Source of the DNA: Saturnia japonica
Lineage: Eukaryota > Arthropoda > Insecta > Lepidoptera > Saturniidae
NCBI GenBank assembly: GCA_033032175.1
Contig: CM065309.1
Span: 2,232,001 to 2,296,000 of the forward strand
Direction of reading: 5' to 3'
Length of the DNA stretch: 64,000 bases
Numbering within the stretch: the first letter of the stretch is position 1; every line of letters starts with the position of its first letter. Below, piece by piece: positions 12,300 to 22,765 of the stretch. The notes under the pieces are model-generated. The model ran no database searches and was not told the DNA's origin. It saw only the letters and a list, made by a program, of their open reading frames with translations. The position numbers were made by a program, and so were the translations under genes.

Positions 12300-13090
12300 A
12301 AAAAAGTACCGGGAAGAGATCATTAATACACAAAATGTTAGATAATCATCCAAATTTATTTTATCGCGTTCAAATTAAGCTGCTTCAGAAACGATACACT
12401 TATACGCCAACGAATCATCAAAACATTTTTTAAACGCTTTTTCCGCAATTGAGTTTAGTTCTCGTCGCGAATTTTTCTTTGTATTCTGGCGAATAAAAAC
12501 GGGTGCCACGAAGTAATAATTTCAGTTTAGGAAAAAGAAAGAAGTTAGCTAAAGCCATATCTGGTAAATAAGATGGTTGCTCGATTGCATTTGTTGAGTT
12601 TTTGGTGAAAAATTCGTCCACATAATATGGCCTTGTGCGAAAGCGCATTACAGTAGTGCAAAATACAAGAATTTTCTTTCCAGAAATCTGGCCTTTTTGT
12701 CGAATTTGCTCTCTTAAACGCCGCATAAATGCTCATATAATACCGTTTGACCTTCCGGTAAGAATTCCAAGTGCACAACTCCGCGATAGTCAAAGAAAAC
12801 AGTCTTCCAGTAATTAACTCGACTTGTTCTTGATAAAGTCGATTAACCGTAAGCCTTCTGTAACATTTTCAGTGTCTCTGAACACGAAATACTACTGGCG
12901 ATGTCAAATTTAAGACAAACTCTTTGTTTTGATATTTTAGTCCATTATGAAATTCACAATACACACTAGATATTATTTAATTAAAAACAGCACAAATCTA
13001 AAATGCAGATGCAACTCAAACTCCGCGCTAAAATTAAAAAAAGTTGTATTACTTATATTATCATTGATTCTAAAACTTAAAACGTAATTT
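12300..13090 (-). pseudogene. Mariner transposase relic, internally deleted
   Basis: Read on the minus strand, one frame from about 12940 gives KQRVCLKF, ETLKMLQKAYG, a stop and STLSRT, which is the N-terminal helix-turn-helix region of mariner transposases. It jumps within a few codons to DYRGVVHLEFLPEGQTV and then, after frame changes, to HHD-region remnants. There follow PSYLPDMALANFFLFPKLK (family form: PYSPDLAPCDFFLFPKLK) and a LLRGTRFYSPE tail. The segment normally between the HTH and the first catalytic aspartate is missing, and several stops and at least two frameshifts remain. The family catalyses cut-and-paste transposition at TA; this copy cannot. A possible 3' end (ctgtaaaaaaagtaccggg on the plus strand) is near 12295; the 5' terminal repeat was not recognised. 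Confidence 0.85.
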
Positions 13091-13558
13091 AAACTGCCTG
13101 AACATTAAAAATAGTTATTTAACAGCGACATCTGTTGTTTATTATTGAAAACCTGTATGAGAGGTTGATGAGTAAAAAATAAACTGCATGTACTACGCCT
13201 TTACGGTTGGTACACTACCGCCATCTGTAATGGTGAGACACAAGTAATTTGTATAATTTTAATGAATTTGGGTTTAATAGACAAGTGATAATTTATATTA
13301 GATAATGCTTTGTACCTACACGAATGAGAATATTAGTTACATGTATAGGATTCAAAACAACCTTTTGAAGTCTGTTGAATGCCTATTCGGAATAAATATT
13401 TTATTATTTTATATAAAGAATTATCACTAGCTATTTAGCTAATTCAAATAAGATTGTCTGTATTTAGGAATAAATATAACTTTATATAATACTCAACTTA
13501 TTGTATATTCACTTATATTATTATAGAAATTAAATAAAAGAAAATATTCTATTTTATA

Positions 13559-13564
13559 TTTATT
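13559..13564 (-). promoter_or_regulatory. Candidate polyadenylation signal for the 13.7-15.6 kb gene
   Basis: AATAAA on the minus strand about 135 bases beyond the stop codon of the upstream gene, inside an AT-rich 3' flank. Position and sense fit, but AATAAA is frequent by chance here. Confidence 0.45.
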
Positions 13565-13698
13565 TACAAAAGGTGTCCCTTTTAATAAAACAGCATAATG
13601 AAACGCAATTGCTAAGTAATGAATAAAAACAGTAACAGATATAGTCGGTGGGACACTGGAGTAATTGATAGAATAATTAACATATAATTAATTATTAA

Positions 13699-15582
13699 TT
13701 AATAAACATCCTTAATTTTCTTAGAATAATTCCTTTTAATTTCAACGTACGTCGATTTATAAGAAGAATTATGTTCAGATTTATCATCTGTTCTTTTTTT
13801 TAAATCATCGGAATCCGACAACTGATGTGATTCCATCGAATGCGGGTTCATACTTCTGTAATGACCGTTTGTTTGAGGTACATATGTCCATGGCTTAGTT
13901 GCTTCTTCGAAACTCTGCGTAGTCGATTCCGTTGTATTGGTTTTGTTACATGAATTATTTTTAAGTTTTATTATGAGCATTTCCATTACTTCATTGGCAT
14001 CTTCTTCGACACTTTCTTCACTACTTGCTTCAATGATTTCAGTAGTCATTTCATTCTCCTGTTTATGATTATTAAAATACTGCTCAGGGATTTTAGCGTC
14101 TTCGTGGCTGAAGCTGAGGATATCGGGAGAGTTTGTATAATGTGTCTTAGAATTAATGGTTGTATTAGAAAAGTGATGGATGGATGAAATGTTAGGAAAG
14201 GATAGCGGAGTTCTGTCAGCTACAGGTATAACACCTGAACTACCAACATGAAAGTCTTCAACTTGGTTAGAAGATAGTTGTACTGGAGCGGCTGATAAAT
14301 AAATTGGTGGTGATTTCGTTAGATTAGGTTCAAGTGTATTAATTTTTGTATCAACTTTGGTATTTGATTCAGTGATTACGTCAGGTGTGTATACTTGAAC
14401 ATGAACAATCATTTTTGTCCCAATATTTGTCGTCAATTCAGTAGTTTTACTGTCGTAAATGTTTTTTAATTTGTCTTCTTCATTGAATCTATTTTGAATT
14501 AATCTTCGGGGCAATTTTCTTAGGAACCGGCGTGTGGTTGGAGCTGTAAATTTTCTTTTGAATTTAACTATGGGACGTGAAGTTGTCAAGTGAATGCTAT
14601 CTAGTGATGTTTGTGAATTTCTGTTAGATATTCTCCCTCTGTGGTCTGAATTCAAAGCAGATTTCAGGGGAAACAAATTAAGCATTACACTAAATGATTT
14701 AGCTCTGGTAGCAGAAAATTTATCAAGATTATCCTCTTCTGTGTTATTGTTGATATATTTCTCATTGCCGATGTTCTCTTTGCAGTTATTATTGTCCTTA
14801 CAGATGTTTTTATAATTTAATGTACGTCTAAACATAAGTGGTTTCTGATTAGTAGTTTCTATTATACTTGGAGTAGCAAAAGGCGAAAATTTAAAAAAAT
14901 CATCCGCTAACAGATTCACTTCTCCTGGATTTTCTGGCATGAAATTTATTAGTGGAGTGATGTATTTATTAGATCTTAAGCTCTTTGTTAATTCTGAATC
15001 CGGTTGCGTCAAATCTAACTCCATATTTTGTTTATTTTGATTATCATTAATCATAGGTTCTACGTATAGACCACTAAAAGCGACATGAGAGTCAGGCGGT
15101 TTCGTATGCATATCTCCCACTTTTGTGTTGATGGTTTTCTCCAAATATTTAATAACTTGCCGGATGTTTTGTAGTCTTTGTGCATTACGATATTTTTCAA
15201 CCCAACTCCTTGAGCTATACATTCTGCTGAATGGTAAAGATGTCGATGTTTTGTAATAAAACGGTCTAGGGCTGGTTTTTCGAATGTTATTTGATTGTAA
15301 ATTACCAGAAACTAACGGTCTACTATTTGATTGATTAAATTTGTCTTCTATAATTGCAGGTATGACGTCCAATGAAGGGTCAATGTAACTGTTCTCTTGC
15401 ATAGCGTTGACGAGTAGCGGCATTCGTTCGTAATAATCCTGATCGAATCCGAAATAACTTCGATATAACCTATTGGCCGTTGGCTGATCGTTGAAGTATG
15501 TGTCATCAATAGTGTTACTTCTGTTGTTTATTATTGAATCCCAGTCTACTGCAATCGTGTATTCGTATATTAGTAGAATTAT
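13699..15582 (-). CDS. Secreted low-complexity protein, paralogue 1 (last exon)
   Basis: One long open exon of 627 codons plus stop; product not recognised. The exon starts at a TTGTTTCAG acceptor (15585-15583). The open frame continues 30 bases upstream only to a TTG, so the ATG must be in an unseen upstream exon. It opens with IILLIYEYTIAVDWD, the end of a probable signal peptide. Residues about 54-70 (MPLLVNAMQENSYID) and about 90-155 (PFYYKTS..., then IRQVIKYLEKTINTKVGD) match the next gene. The rest is rich in S, T, N, K and E with many N-x-S/T sites, a basic patch (RRFLRKLPRR), an acidic stretch (EASSEESVEEDANEVMEM) and very few cysteines. The C-terminus carries YVEIKRN, also shared with the paralogue. 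An extracellular or secretory-granule role is inference from leader and composition only. Confidence 0.8.
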   Translation of the reverse strand: MILLIYEYTIAVDWDSIINNRSNTIDDTYFNDQPTANRLYRSYFGFDQDYYERMPLLVNAMQENSYIDPSLDVIPAIIEDKFNQSNSRPLVSGNLQSNNIRKTSPRPFYYKTSTSLPFSRMYSSRSWVEKYRNAQRLQNIRQVIKYLEKTINTKVGDMHTKPPDSHVAFSGLYVEPMINDNQNKQNMELDLTQPDSELTKSLRSNKYITPLINFMPENPGEVNLLADDFFKFSPFATPSIIETTNQKPLMFRRTLNYKNICKDNNNCKENIGNEKYINNNTEEDNLDKFSATRAKSFSVMLNLFPLKSALNSDHRGRISNRNSQTSLDSIHLTTSRPIVKFKRKFTAPTTRRFLRKLPRRLIQNRFNEEDKLKNIYDSKTTELTTNIGTKMIVHVQVYTPDVITESNTKVDTKINTLEPNLTKSPPIYLSAAPVQLSSNQVEDFHVGSSGVIPVADRTPLSFPNISSIHHFSNTTINSKTHYTNSPDILSFSHEDAKIPEQYFNNHKQENEMTTEIIEASSEESVEEDANEVMEMLIIKLKNNSCNKTNTTESTTQSFEEATKPWTYVPQTNGHYRSMNPHSMESHQLSDSDDLKKRTDDKSEHNSSYKSTYVEIKRNYSKKIKDVY

Positions 15583-16503
15583 CTGAAACAATAATATATT
15601 AGATGGATGCAATTGTTTGATGTATAATGGACTTTGTGCTGCAAATAAAGCGGGTCATTTAAGCGCAAATCTTATTTTCATAAATGGTTTTTGATCGTGA
15701 TTGTGTCAGGTGAATGAAATTCATACTATTCCACATATTGAGTATTTGCAGAATATCTGATATGAAACTGTTTATTACTGATGATTGTATTATATAAATA
15801 TAGAGTAATCAGTTTTAGATTATTCAATTGATTGTAATTCTGGGAGACGAAATGTATGCCAACTGACCTACTAGGTGACTTATCGAATTTTAAGATAACA
15901 CAGATTAAGATCTTCTAAAGATCACCTATCAACTTGCAGACTGTGTGTATGAAATATTTTGAATAAAACGCGTAATTCATTCATATAGTAAAAAATGTTT
16001 CTGCAAAATAAGACTATCAATGCGCGATGTAACGGCAGTAAACGTAAGTTCTTAATTTGATATTTATATGTTTTTCTGTATATACACATATAGTAGTTAA
16101 ATGTTAACTTTATTGAATTATGTAATCCTCTATATATATGGCTTTAACATGTAAGGGTAGCTTCCAATCATAATATTTTTTACTTTTTGTCGTTTGACGA
16201 CAATCTTACCTGATGTTAAGGGATGATATGGCCGAAGATGAAAACACGCTAGGTCTGGAGACCTCAAATACAACTGCCGCAAAGCACTTTTAAATGCTTG
16301 GCAACAGATTACAGCTGCTTCAGGAAAATGAATGTTTAAAAAAAATAACGAAGATATATAAAATAGGCATTAAATACTTTATATATAGGAAATATACATA
16401 ATAAAGTTTTAATTATGGAATTTGATGGTGATTACATACTGAAAATTGGCAAAAATACGAGATATATAATTGTAATATAGGTACATATAATTATTTCCGA
16501 GTG
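15583..16503. other. Spacer between paralogues, with SINE tail
   Basis: Must contain or precede the missing first exon and promoter of paralogue 1; I could not pinpoint them. A minus-strand tail fragment of SINE family M lies at about 16190-16300 (cttacctgatgttaaggg and gctaggtctgga). The rest is AT-rich with nothing further recognised. Confidence 0.5.
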
Positions 16504-18521
16504 TTAAATATTTGTTAAGTCAAATAAATTATTATTGAAGTTCATATCAAAATCTTGATGATCGTCTTGTCTCCATTCGTTACGCTGAATTTCTAAATAA
16601 ACCGGCCTATCTTCAGGTAGCATTGAACTATAATTTCGTGTTATGACTATTTCTTCAAATCTTTCAGCCTCTAATTTGTCATCTGTAATTTTATTGTTAT
16701 TGGCTGGCATTTGATGAAATTTAGTATCAGTTTTATTAGCAAATTTAACAGAATTAATTGTTTGATTAGTATTATCAATTTCTAGTAATTCTTCTTCTTG
16801 TAAATTTTTATCGTCATCTAAAATAATATTTTCATTATTCAGTAACTGATCAAGCGTGTATATTTCATTAGATACATTACTTGGAACTGAAGTGATAGTG
16901 TCAAGTTTATTATTTTTCGGTGGGTCTGGTGTTGTCAAGTTTTTAGACTGAACTTGTGGTTTAAACGTAAATGAATTTGTTAGTTTTAGTTCAGAAAATA
17001 ATTTACTACGATGATTAATTGTTTCATTGGATTCGTTATCATTTCGATTTGTTTCATTGGATTCGTTATCATTTTGATAATTTTTTATCACAGTAAATTT
17101 TAAATCTTCTGTATTGTATTTAATATTTTGCTTCTGTATTACATTTTTACTTTTAGGTGACTCTTTTAATTTAATTTTAACATTTTCTACTTCATTTATA
17201 GGAGAAATCATTTTTGTTTTCACTAATGCTAAGCTTTTGGTATCTAAGGTATCAAAATCATTGATAACATTAGGTGTAGTTGCAAAATAATCTTCATACT
17301 CGTCTTCATCAAAAGCAGAAAGATTAGATTGAAACTTTTTGCTTGGTTTTATTGTTCTATGTTTTACTAAATAATCTTTTCTAGTAATAGATTTAAATAA
17401 TGACTGGTAATCGTGTTCATTTTTCCAAATCATTTTAAGAGGTTTTGTTGTTGTAGGTAATTTATTGTTAGTCTCAGTAGCATCGATATAATTTTTCCCT
17501 GTTGTTGGCTTATCATGGAACACGAGTGTGTTGCTGCCAGAATTAAGTTTCTCATTTATTGGTTTTAAAATATTCATAAATAACGGAAAATGGAAAATTT
17601 TGCTTTCTAATATTTTATTTTGTTCATTAATAGCAGTTGAAGTTTTAATATTTCTCACAGTTGTAGAAGAACTTGTTACTATTTCTTCAGGTGGTACTGA
17701 TGTAGTCGTAGTTTTCTTAATAACTGCAACATATTTTGACAACGGTTTCAATTTTTGTTTTAAAGGTTTCTCTTTACAAAGTGTTATTGGTAATTTAGCG
17801 TAGGGTATTAAATGTGAAATACTCGATATTAGTTTGGTTAATAATTCACCTAGTTTTTTGGACATTTACATCCAACTTCTAGTTTACCAATATTCTTAAC
17901 ACTTTTACTCGAAACAACCGAACGCTGTACGCTTTTTGCAGTATTATAGTTTTTCATTGGTATTGTCGATAACTTCCTTTGTGGTTTTTCAGTTTTATAT
18001 GTTTCCTCTGTTATAGTTGATATAGCAGAATTATATCCAACTTTGTCCCCAATCATCTTATCGAAATAATTTAATATCCTTTGATAATCTCTTATTTTTC
18101 TTATTTTCGTAAAATATTCGATATTTTGAATTGAACTTCGATAGTAAACAACTGGCGATGTTTTATATTCGATTGCGTACAGCCTTGAAGTTGGCATTTT
18201 ATACCAGTTTCTTATATCATTAAAAACATCTTTTTTATAAGTAAATTCCGTAGTATCTTTCTCATCATAAGTTGGAGTTGAACTTGAGGTTTCATCAATG
18301 ATTGAATCCAAATATATATTTCGTTTCAGAGCATTCAGTAACATGGGGAGAAGTTTGAGTGTAGTTTTGTCTAAGTTAAGTTTGTTTTTTAAATATTTTT
18401 GTTCAAAGGGAGTGACATCGGCGCTGTCATTGATCCAACCGTGCCATTTTGATTTCGTCGCGTACTTCTTATTCGTGTGGAAATCGGAATTCATGCTGTA
18501 CTCGTAGACTAGGAGGATACT
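16504..18521 (-). CDS. Secreted low-complexity protein, paralogue 2, with internal frameshift
   Basis: Paralogue of the neighbouring gene, same strand. The exon begins after an ATATTTCAG acceptor (18524-18522) with SILLVYEYSMNSDF, aligning with IILLIYEYTIAVDWD at the same phase (0). The first in-frame ATG in this exon is at 18494. Shared blocks are LLPMLLNALKRNIYLD, PVVYYRSS and RDYQRILNYFDKMIGDKVG. The first frame stops at TAG 17852-17850. The second frame is open to 16504 (reading from before ATG 17865: KKLGELLTKLISS) and ends with YLEIQRNEW, the counterpart of YVEIKRN. Together the frames give about 670 residues, close to the 627 of paralogue 1, so I read this as one gene. The frame change is at the A6 tract 17859-17854 (see separate entry). 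The second frame is rich in N, K, T and E and contains a short tandem duplication (NDNESNETN). Function unknown. Confidence 0.7.
17850..17859 (-). other. Frameshift site: A AAA AAC heptamer followed by TAG
   Basis: In the first frame the codons read CCA AAA AAC TAG. The heptamer A-AAA-AAC has the X-XXY-YYZ form of eukaryotic -1 slippery sites. A -1 slip reads on as CTA GGT GAA TTA, exactly the second long frame. The downstream structure is weak by eye: GTGAA and TTCAC can pair across a loop of about 25 bases. The simpler alternatives are a true one-base loss from the A tract, a sequencing indel, or an intron starting at TAG|GTGAAT. Confidence 0.6.
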
Positions 18522-18919
18522 CTGAAATATAAAATAAAGAAATTTTATTACCTATATTTTTTATCTAGATGATAATGTAAAATTTCTTTAAATATGAGAA
18601 AGCTTATTAATAATAATTTGATTTATTTTTAATTTTATGTTACTATACTAATATTACTATTACTACATCGTCCAACTTTATCAATGCCATAAACTATGGA
18701 TTTATATAAAAATCGATAAAGATATCGACAATCCTAAGAAGGAACGTCTAAAATTTACTTTAATGTTCAATGTTGGCTAAAAATTCCTTAACTCAAAAAA
18801 GTAATTATTCACAAAATTTATTACAGTGGAAACAAATATATTGGCCAAACATCAAAGTCTATTGTTTGCGTAATTAAATTATGCACTTCAGCGTCTAAAT
18901 ACAATTATTATTAACTTAC

Positions 18920-18978
18920 CTTTGAGTTACTCTAATATGATATTTAAGTTAAAACACAATAAGTTAAAATGTTATATA
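18920..18978 (-). promoter_or_regulatory. Candidate TATA box and short leader exon for paralogue 2
   Basis: On the minus strand a TATATAAC box (18978-18971) is followed about 50 bases on by a consensus donor, CTCAAAG|GTAAGTT, at 18920/18919. This could be a short non-coding first exon spliced to the acceptor at 18522. It has no ATG, so a further micro-exon or an internal start (ATG 18494) would be needed. Tentative in AT-rich DNA. Confidence 0.25.
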
Positions 18979-20468
18979 CACGAAAACAGTAAACATTAAA
19001 CAATGAACTATATTAACTTTAAATATTTAACATTAACTTATGACTGCATATGTTTGTAATAATTATTATATTATTATTATGCATACATAACACAAAGAGC
19101 CGTAAACAAATATAATGCATACAATAAGTATAATACTACTAGTGTTGTATTGTATTCGTATGGTTATGCGCAAATTAAAATATGGCTTATGGCTGTTTAT
19201 TTAAAGTGTACTATGAGATTTCATATTTTTATATGTGGACCAAATATTTAGTTTTTTTTATTCTAACACTGGACCTCGTGGTAAAATGAGGTTTTTGACT
19301 GTTGTCGGAAACCCATCATAAATTGTCATCAAAATAATAATAATACCAACAACAAGTGTTGTTCTTCATATTTTATATCTATACTAAATAATATAAAAAA
19401 AGCGGAAGAGATTTTTTGTTTGTTTGTATGTTTAAACACGCTAATCTCTGAAACAACAAGACGGATTGAAAAAAATTTGTTTGTATATTATAGCCAAACT
19501 CACGAGAAATAGTATAGGTTATCTAACATTGGGCTACAAATCTAAGCTAGTCTTAAATATTGATTTTTGTTAAATAAGTCAAAATTGGAAGCCGCCCCGA
19601 ACTGCTTTATCCGCGTGCACTGGCGTAATGGCTAATTATACGTAAATACGATGTTCCGAATGAGAGTTATTTCACCATCGAGACAATTTTATAAAGATAG
19701 ACTTTCCCTATATAATACGTTATTTGGACTCATAGTTTCGGAGATAATGAAAAGTTAAAGTATTTCAACACTCGGTTCGAGTCTACGAATAGGTAAATGA
19801 CACGCACGAATGAGCCCTATGAGCGGCCGCCTGATTAAATATATTGTCTAAACTGAAGTAAAATCATTTCATTTCATTTAATCAGTGATTTATTTTAAAT
19901 TATATGCGGGTGAAACTGCGGGGTTCAGCTAGTGCTAAATAAAATACTAAACAATATAATACATATTGTTTAAATTCGATAATCAAAGATTTTGTTTTGA
20001 AAGAGTTGAAATAATGATTCAATTTTACGTAAATAAGATACGATATTCACAAATAGTATTAATATATCTTTATTTAACTTAACCGCATATATTAAAATAT
20101 GTATTTTTAGGTAAAATTAAATATATTATGTTGTTACTTGTTTCTTGAAAATATATTTTGGGTAGAGTTATACTCGGTTTACAAAATCTCATTATTTTAT
20201 TTATATTTAAAATTTATTACCATCATTTTGCTTTGTTCTGTGAAGCTGTGATTTCATAAAAATAAATAAATAATATAGCCTACTTTGTGTTACATTTAAA
20301 AACAAAGCAAATGTTTATGCTTTCTTCATTTCCTATGTGATATGTCTGCATAGAAGTTAGCAAGCGTGACGCACGCGTCTATTAACACCCGATAGCCACG
20401 TACGTAATAAAATTTGCATCTAAAATCTAGTATAAATATGAAAAGTTCCAGAATTTCCCCTTAAAAAT
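18979..20468. repeat. Gene-free; contains divergent dispersed repeat at about 19380-19935
   Basis: No exon supported. The block 19380-19935 begins with tttgtttgtttgtatg and acgctaatctctgaaacaac, contains a G+C-richer centre (gccgccccgaactgc), and ends with gcgggtgaaactgcggggtt followed by cagctagt. These are the head and tail motifs of a common lepidopteran repeat also present at about 8.2 kb. Flanks are plain AT-rich DNA. Confidence 0.45.
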
Positions 20469-20545
20469 TCCGGTGAACCTGTAAAGGCCGCAGCAGCTTC
20501 AGGGCCCCTAAGGCAAACACTGTAGTCAGATCTAAAAAAAAAAAA
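20469..20545 (+). mobile_element. Extreme 3' end of the 52-53 kb LINE family (5'-truncated)
   Basis: Reads ccggtgaacctgtaaaggcc, gcagcagcttcagggcccct, aaggcaaacactgtagtcag and then a 12-base A run. The same order closes the LINE at 53200-53300 (ccggtgaagctgtaaaagcc, gcagcggct, gggcccctaaggctaacagt, gtagtcag, A27). A second, very short insertion of the same family, consistent with target-primed reverse transcription aborting after about 65 bases. Confidence 0.8.
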
Positions 20546-21244
20546 TCCCCTAATGTTTCAAAAACTTACAGTATTAATTTCAAAGTCGCCGAGCTAATTG
20601 GAAACAAATAATAAAACAATTTAAAACAAGTTTTCTTCAAAATAACCATCCTAATATATGAGAACAGGGTAAATACAGTTCATTTTATAACAAGACAGAA
20701 ATATAATCAACAATGCTGATAATATAATGGTAAAGAAAACTCCAGTATTAGGGAGATGAATAGTTTAAAAAAATCAAATTAATATAGTTAGGAGAAACTA
20801 CATTTTACGAACAAATTTCATAATTAAAATGTGGTCATGATTACATAAATTAAGAACAATACAGATGGTTTAAAGAGTCCCCAGAGTCAAGCATTCGCTA
20901 CGTAGGTTTTACTTGGAGCAGTTGAATATTGGCGAAATTTTTTTTTTTTTTTTACTAAATATTATGCACACCTTGTATATATCATTCTCTTGCTCCCCTG
21001 GAAGACTGGTAGAGAATGTTTTTTTAGCATTAAGTCCTACAATTGTGCTTTTATGTGCAATAAAGAATATAATAATATTGGTATACCCATTTTTCAAACG
21101 CCCAAAATTTTTAAGTATTCACGATTCCTCGAGGTGTTTCTCTTTACATTGAACCGATATAAAGAATACGTAAATTCCTGAACTACGGATATTGGAAGCA
21201 TTCAGCCTATGCAAGTTGCTTTACTTAATGCTTTTTTTATGTAC

Positions 21245-21775
21245 TTGCGGTCGCCAAATAATCGAAATTCGACCAGCGACTTTTTAATCATAGACTATTT
21301 TCTGTTTGACATTTGCAGTACGAACCTAAACAATGAATATTATATCACTTGTTGTCACTTTAAATTGAGTGACAATGTCAATATTTTGGGGGATCTAGTT
21401 CAATGGCATTGGTTAGGTTAGGATTCGCAGTATTAATTTAACATACCAACACCCCTGTATTCCCCGAAGTGTTAGGCAGAAGTGTACTAATTTTACACCC
21501 ACAATTCGCCGAGTATGTTTTTAGGTACCATTAATCGGGCACGAAATTAAACTCCGAGCTGCTACTGAGAATTTCATAGGAAAAACCCAATAACACTTTG
21601 CTCGGCCTGGGATTCGAACCCAGGACCTCGCTCATAGCAGTCGCGCTAATGACCGCTAGCTTTCTGTGCTCCTTCTCTATATAAACTTTACCCATGCCAA
21701 ATCTCACAGCCTTCCGTGCACGCAATACGCTTAAAAAAGGATATAAAGTTTTTGCTTCACGTATTATTATAATGA
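21245..21775 (+). repeat. Family B element, copy 2, interrupted by a SINE
   Basis: Left part 21245-21435 (gcggtcgcc, cagcgactttttaatcata, acttgttgtcacttt, aatgtcaatattttggggg) and right part about 21656-21775 (ctttctgtgctccttctcta, ccttccgtgcacgcaatacg) match the other four copies. A family T SINE lies between them. The roughly 50 bases present in intact copies between these parts (for example 39880-39930) are missing, so the insertion was accompanied by, or followed by, a deletion. Confidence 0.65.
21440..21652 (-). repeat. tRNA-derived SINE (family T), copy 2, nested
   Basis: The B-box block ggattcgaacccagg (plus-strand sense, 21611-21625) and the ctccgagctgctactgag body match 6555-6835 and 24785-25040. 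No clear target-site duplication is seen at the junctions with the interrupted family B repeat. Confidence 0.65.
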
Positions 21776-21779
21776 TACT

Positions 21780-22110
21780 TGTTCGGCAATATAACTGTAC
21801 TCCACCTGATGAAAAGTGCAGTACAGTTCACAATAAACGGCGACTGTCAATGACGCAAATCCTGTCGACAGTGATCGATGTCATGCCGGTCTGCTAAAAT
21901 TCCTCTACACATCTCGTTTGAAGGTCCCAATATCATAGGAAGGAGGGAAGATGCTAGCAGGAAGACTATTCCACAGCTGCTCTGTACGATAAGGTAATAA
22001 GAATCAGTGAACCTCCTTATTCGTGCCATGATCGGCGCTACCGTGCAGCAATATCTTCGTAGACCAGACCGCGTGCTACTGAAGTGGAAGGTATTAATAT
22101 ACAAGATGTA
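21780..22110 (-). mobile_element. LINE reverse transcriptase C-terminal relic
   Basis: The minus strand reads FHFSSTRSGLRRYCCTVAPI, then RIRRFTDSY, a frame change, and RTEQLWNSLPASIFPPSYD followed by TFKRDV. The order R-T-x-x-L-W-N-x-L-P...F-P..Y-D...F-K is the usual tail of Jockey/CR1-type LINE ORF2 proteins. Stops and a frameshift show decay. Confidence 0.7.
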
Positions 22111-22269
22111 TATTTGTACTTTATGCTTGTTTTATGGTATTTTCTGATTTAATTTTAATGAACTCAATATAGACAGACACAATGAAAGCAATGTTGCAAA
22201 AACCATAAATACTTTAATTTTTTAAACTTTTTAATATAGATTCACACACCATAGACTAATATAAAACTT

Positions 22270-22765
22270 CAGAGAGATTTATTTATTTATTTACACATTA
22301 TGCGTTAAATACGCAATGGCGGACTTAATGCCTAAGGCATTCTCTGCCAGTCAACCATCAGGTGATGCAGAGATAAATGTTGGTAGGTGTAAAAGGTAAG
22401 GTAATTATGTTTAACCTATTTAATATAACAATATATAAATAAAATATCAACACCAATATACTACATATATAATACATATATACTACACATATACAATACA
22501 TACACAACAACATCATACATAGATATCACTACAATAAATAAAAGTTAGATGAGATTTACTTATTCACAACAGAAGGGAGATGATGGGATAAGGATAAACA
22601 ATACTTTAGAACATTCACCATGATACAGACAATAAAAGACGCTCAAAGAGGCGATGTCTTTCGCAGTTGAAGCGGTTCTAAGTACTTATTGACATTTACA
22701 TCATTCACAATGCGGACAGCCCGTCGCTGCAACCTTTCCAGGGCATTGAGAAATTATTCTCAGCA
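22270..22765 (-). mobile_element. LINE tail (22270-22390) and RT fragment (22605-22765)
   Basis: The minus strand at 22765-22605 encodes NALERLQRRAVRIVNDVNV, then LEPLQLRKDIASLSVFYC and LYHGECS after one frameshift. This is the conserved LQRRAxRIV...SLSVFYRLYHGECS block of lepidopteran LINE ORF2. At 22390-22270 is a LINE-like 3' tail (ctgatggttgactgg on the minus strand, ending in repeated AATA units). The RT fragment would precede the 21.8-22.1 kb relic in one ORF, so a single old LINE interrupted by a younger tail is possible. Confidence 0.65.

Noticed and set aside
14594..14815. Plus-strand frames at 14594-14815 and 17528-17803
   Set aside because: Antisense shadows of the two paralogous coding exons.
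15583..15612. Start of the 13.7-15.6 kb protein at the first codon of its open frame
   Set aside because: That codon is TTG, and a good acceptor at 15585-15583 matches the paralogue's exon boundary.
21606..21630. tRNA gene suggested by B-box sequences (also near 6.8, 24.8, 28.3 and 40.7 kb)
   Set aside because: Only A/B-box-like heads of SINEs are present; no acceptor stem or cloverleaf can be drawn.
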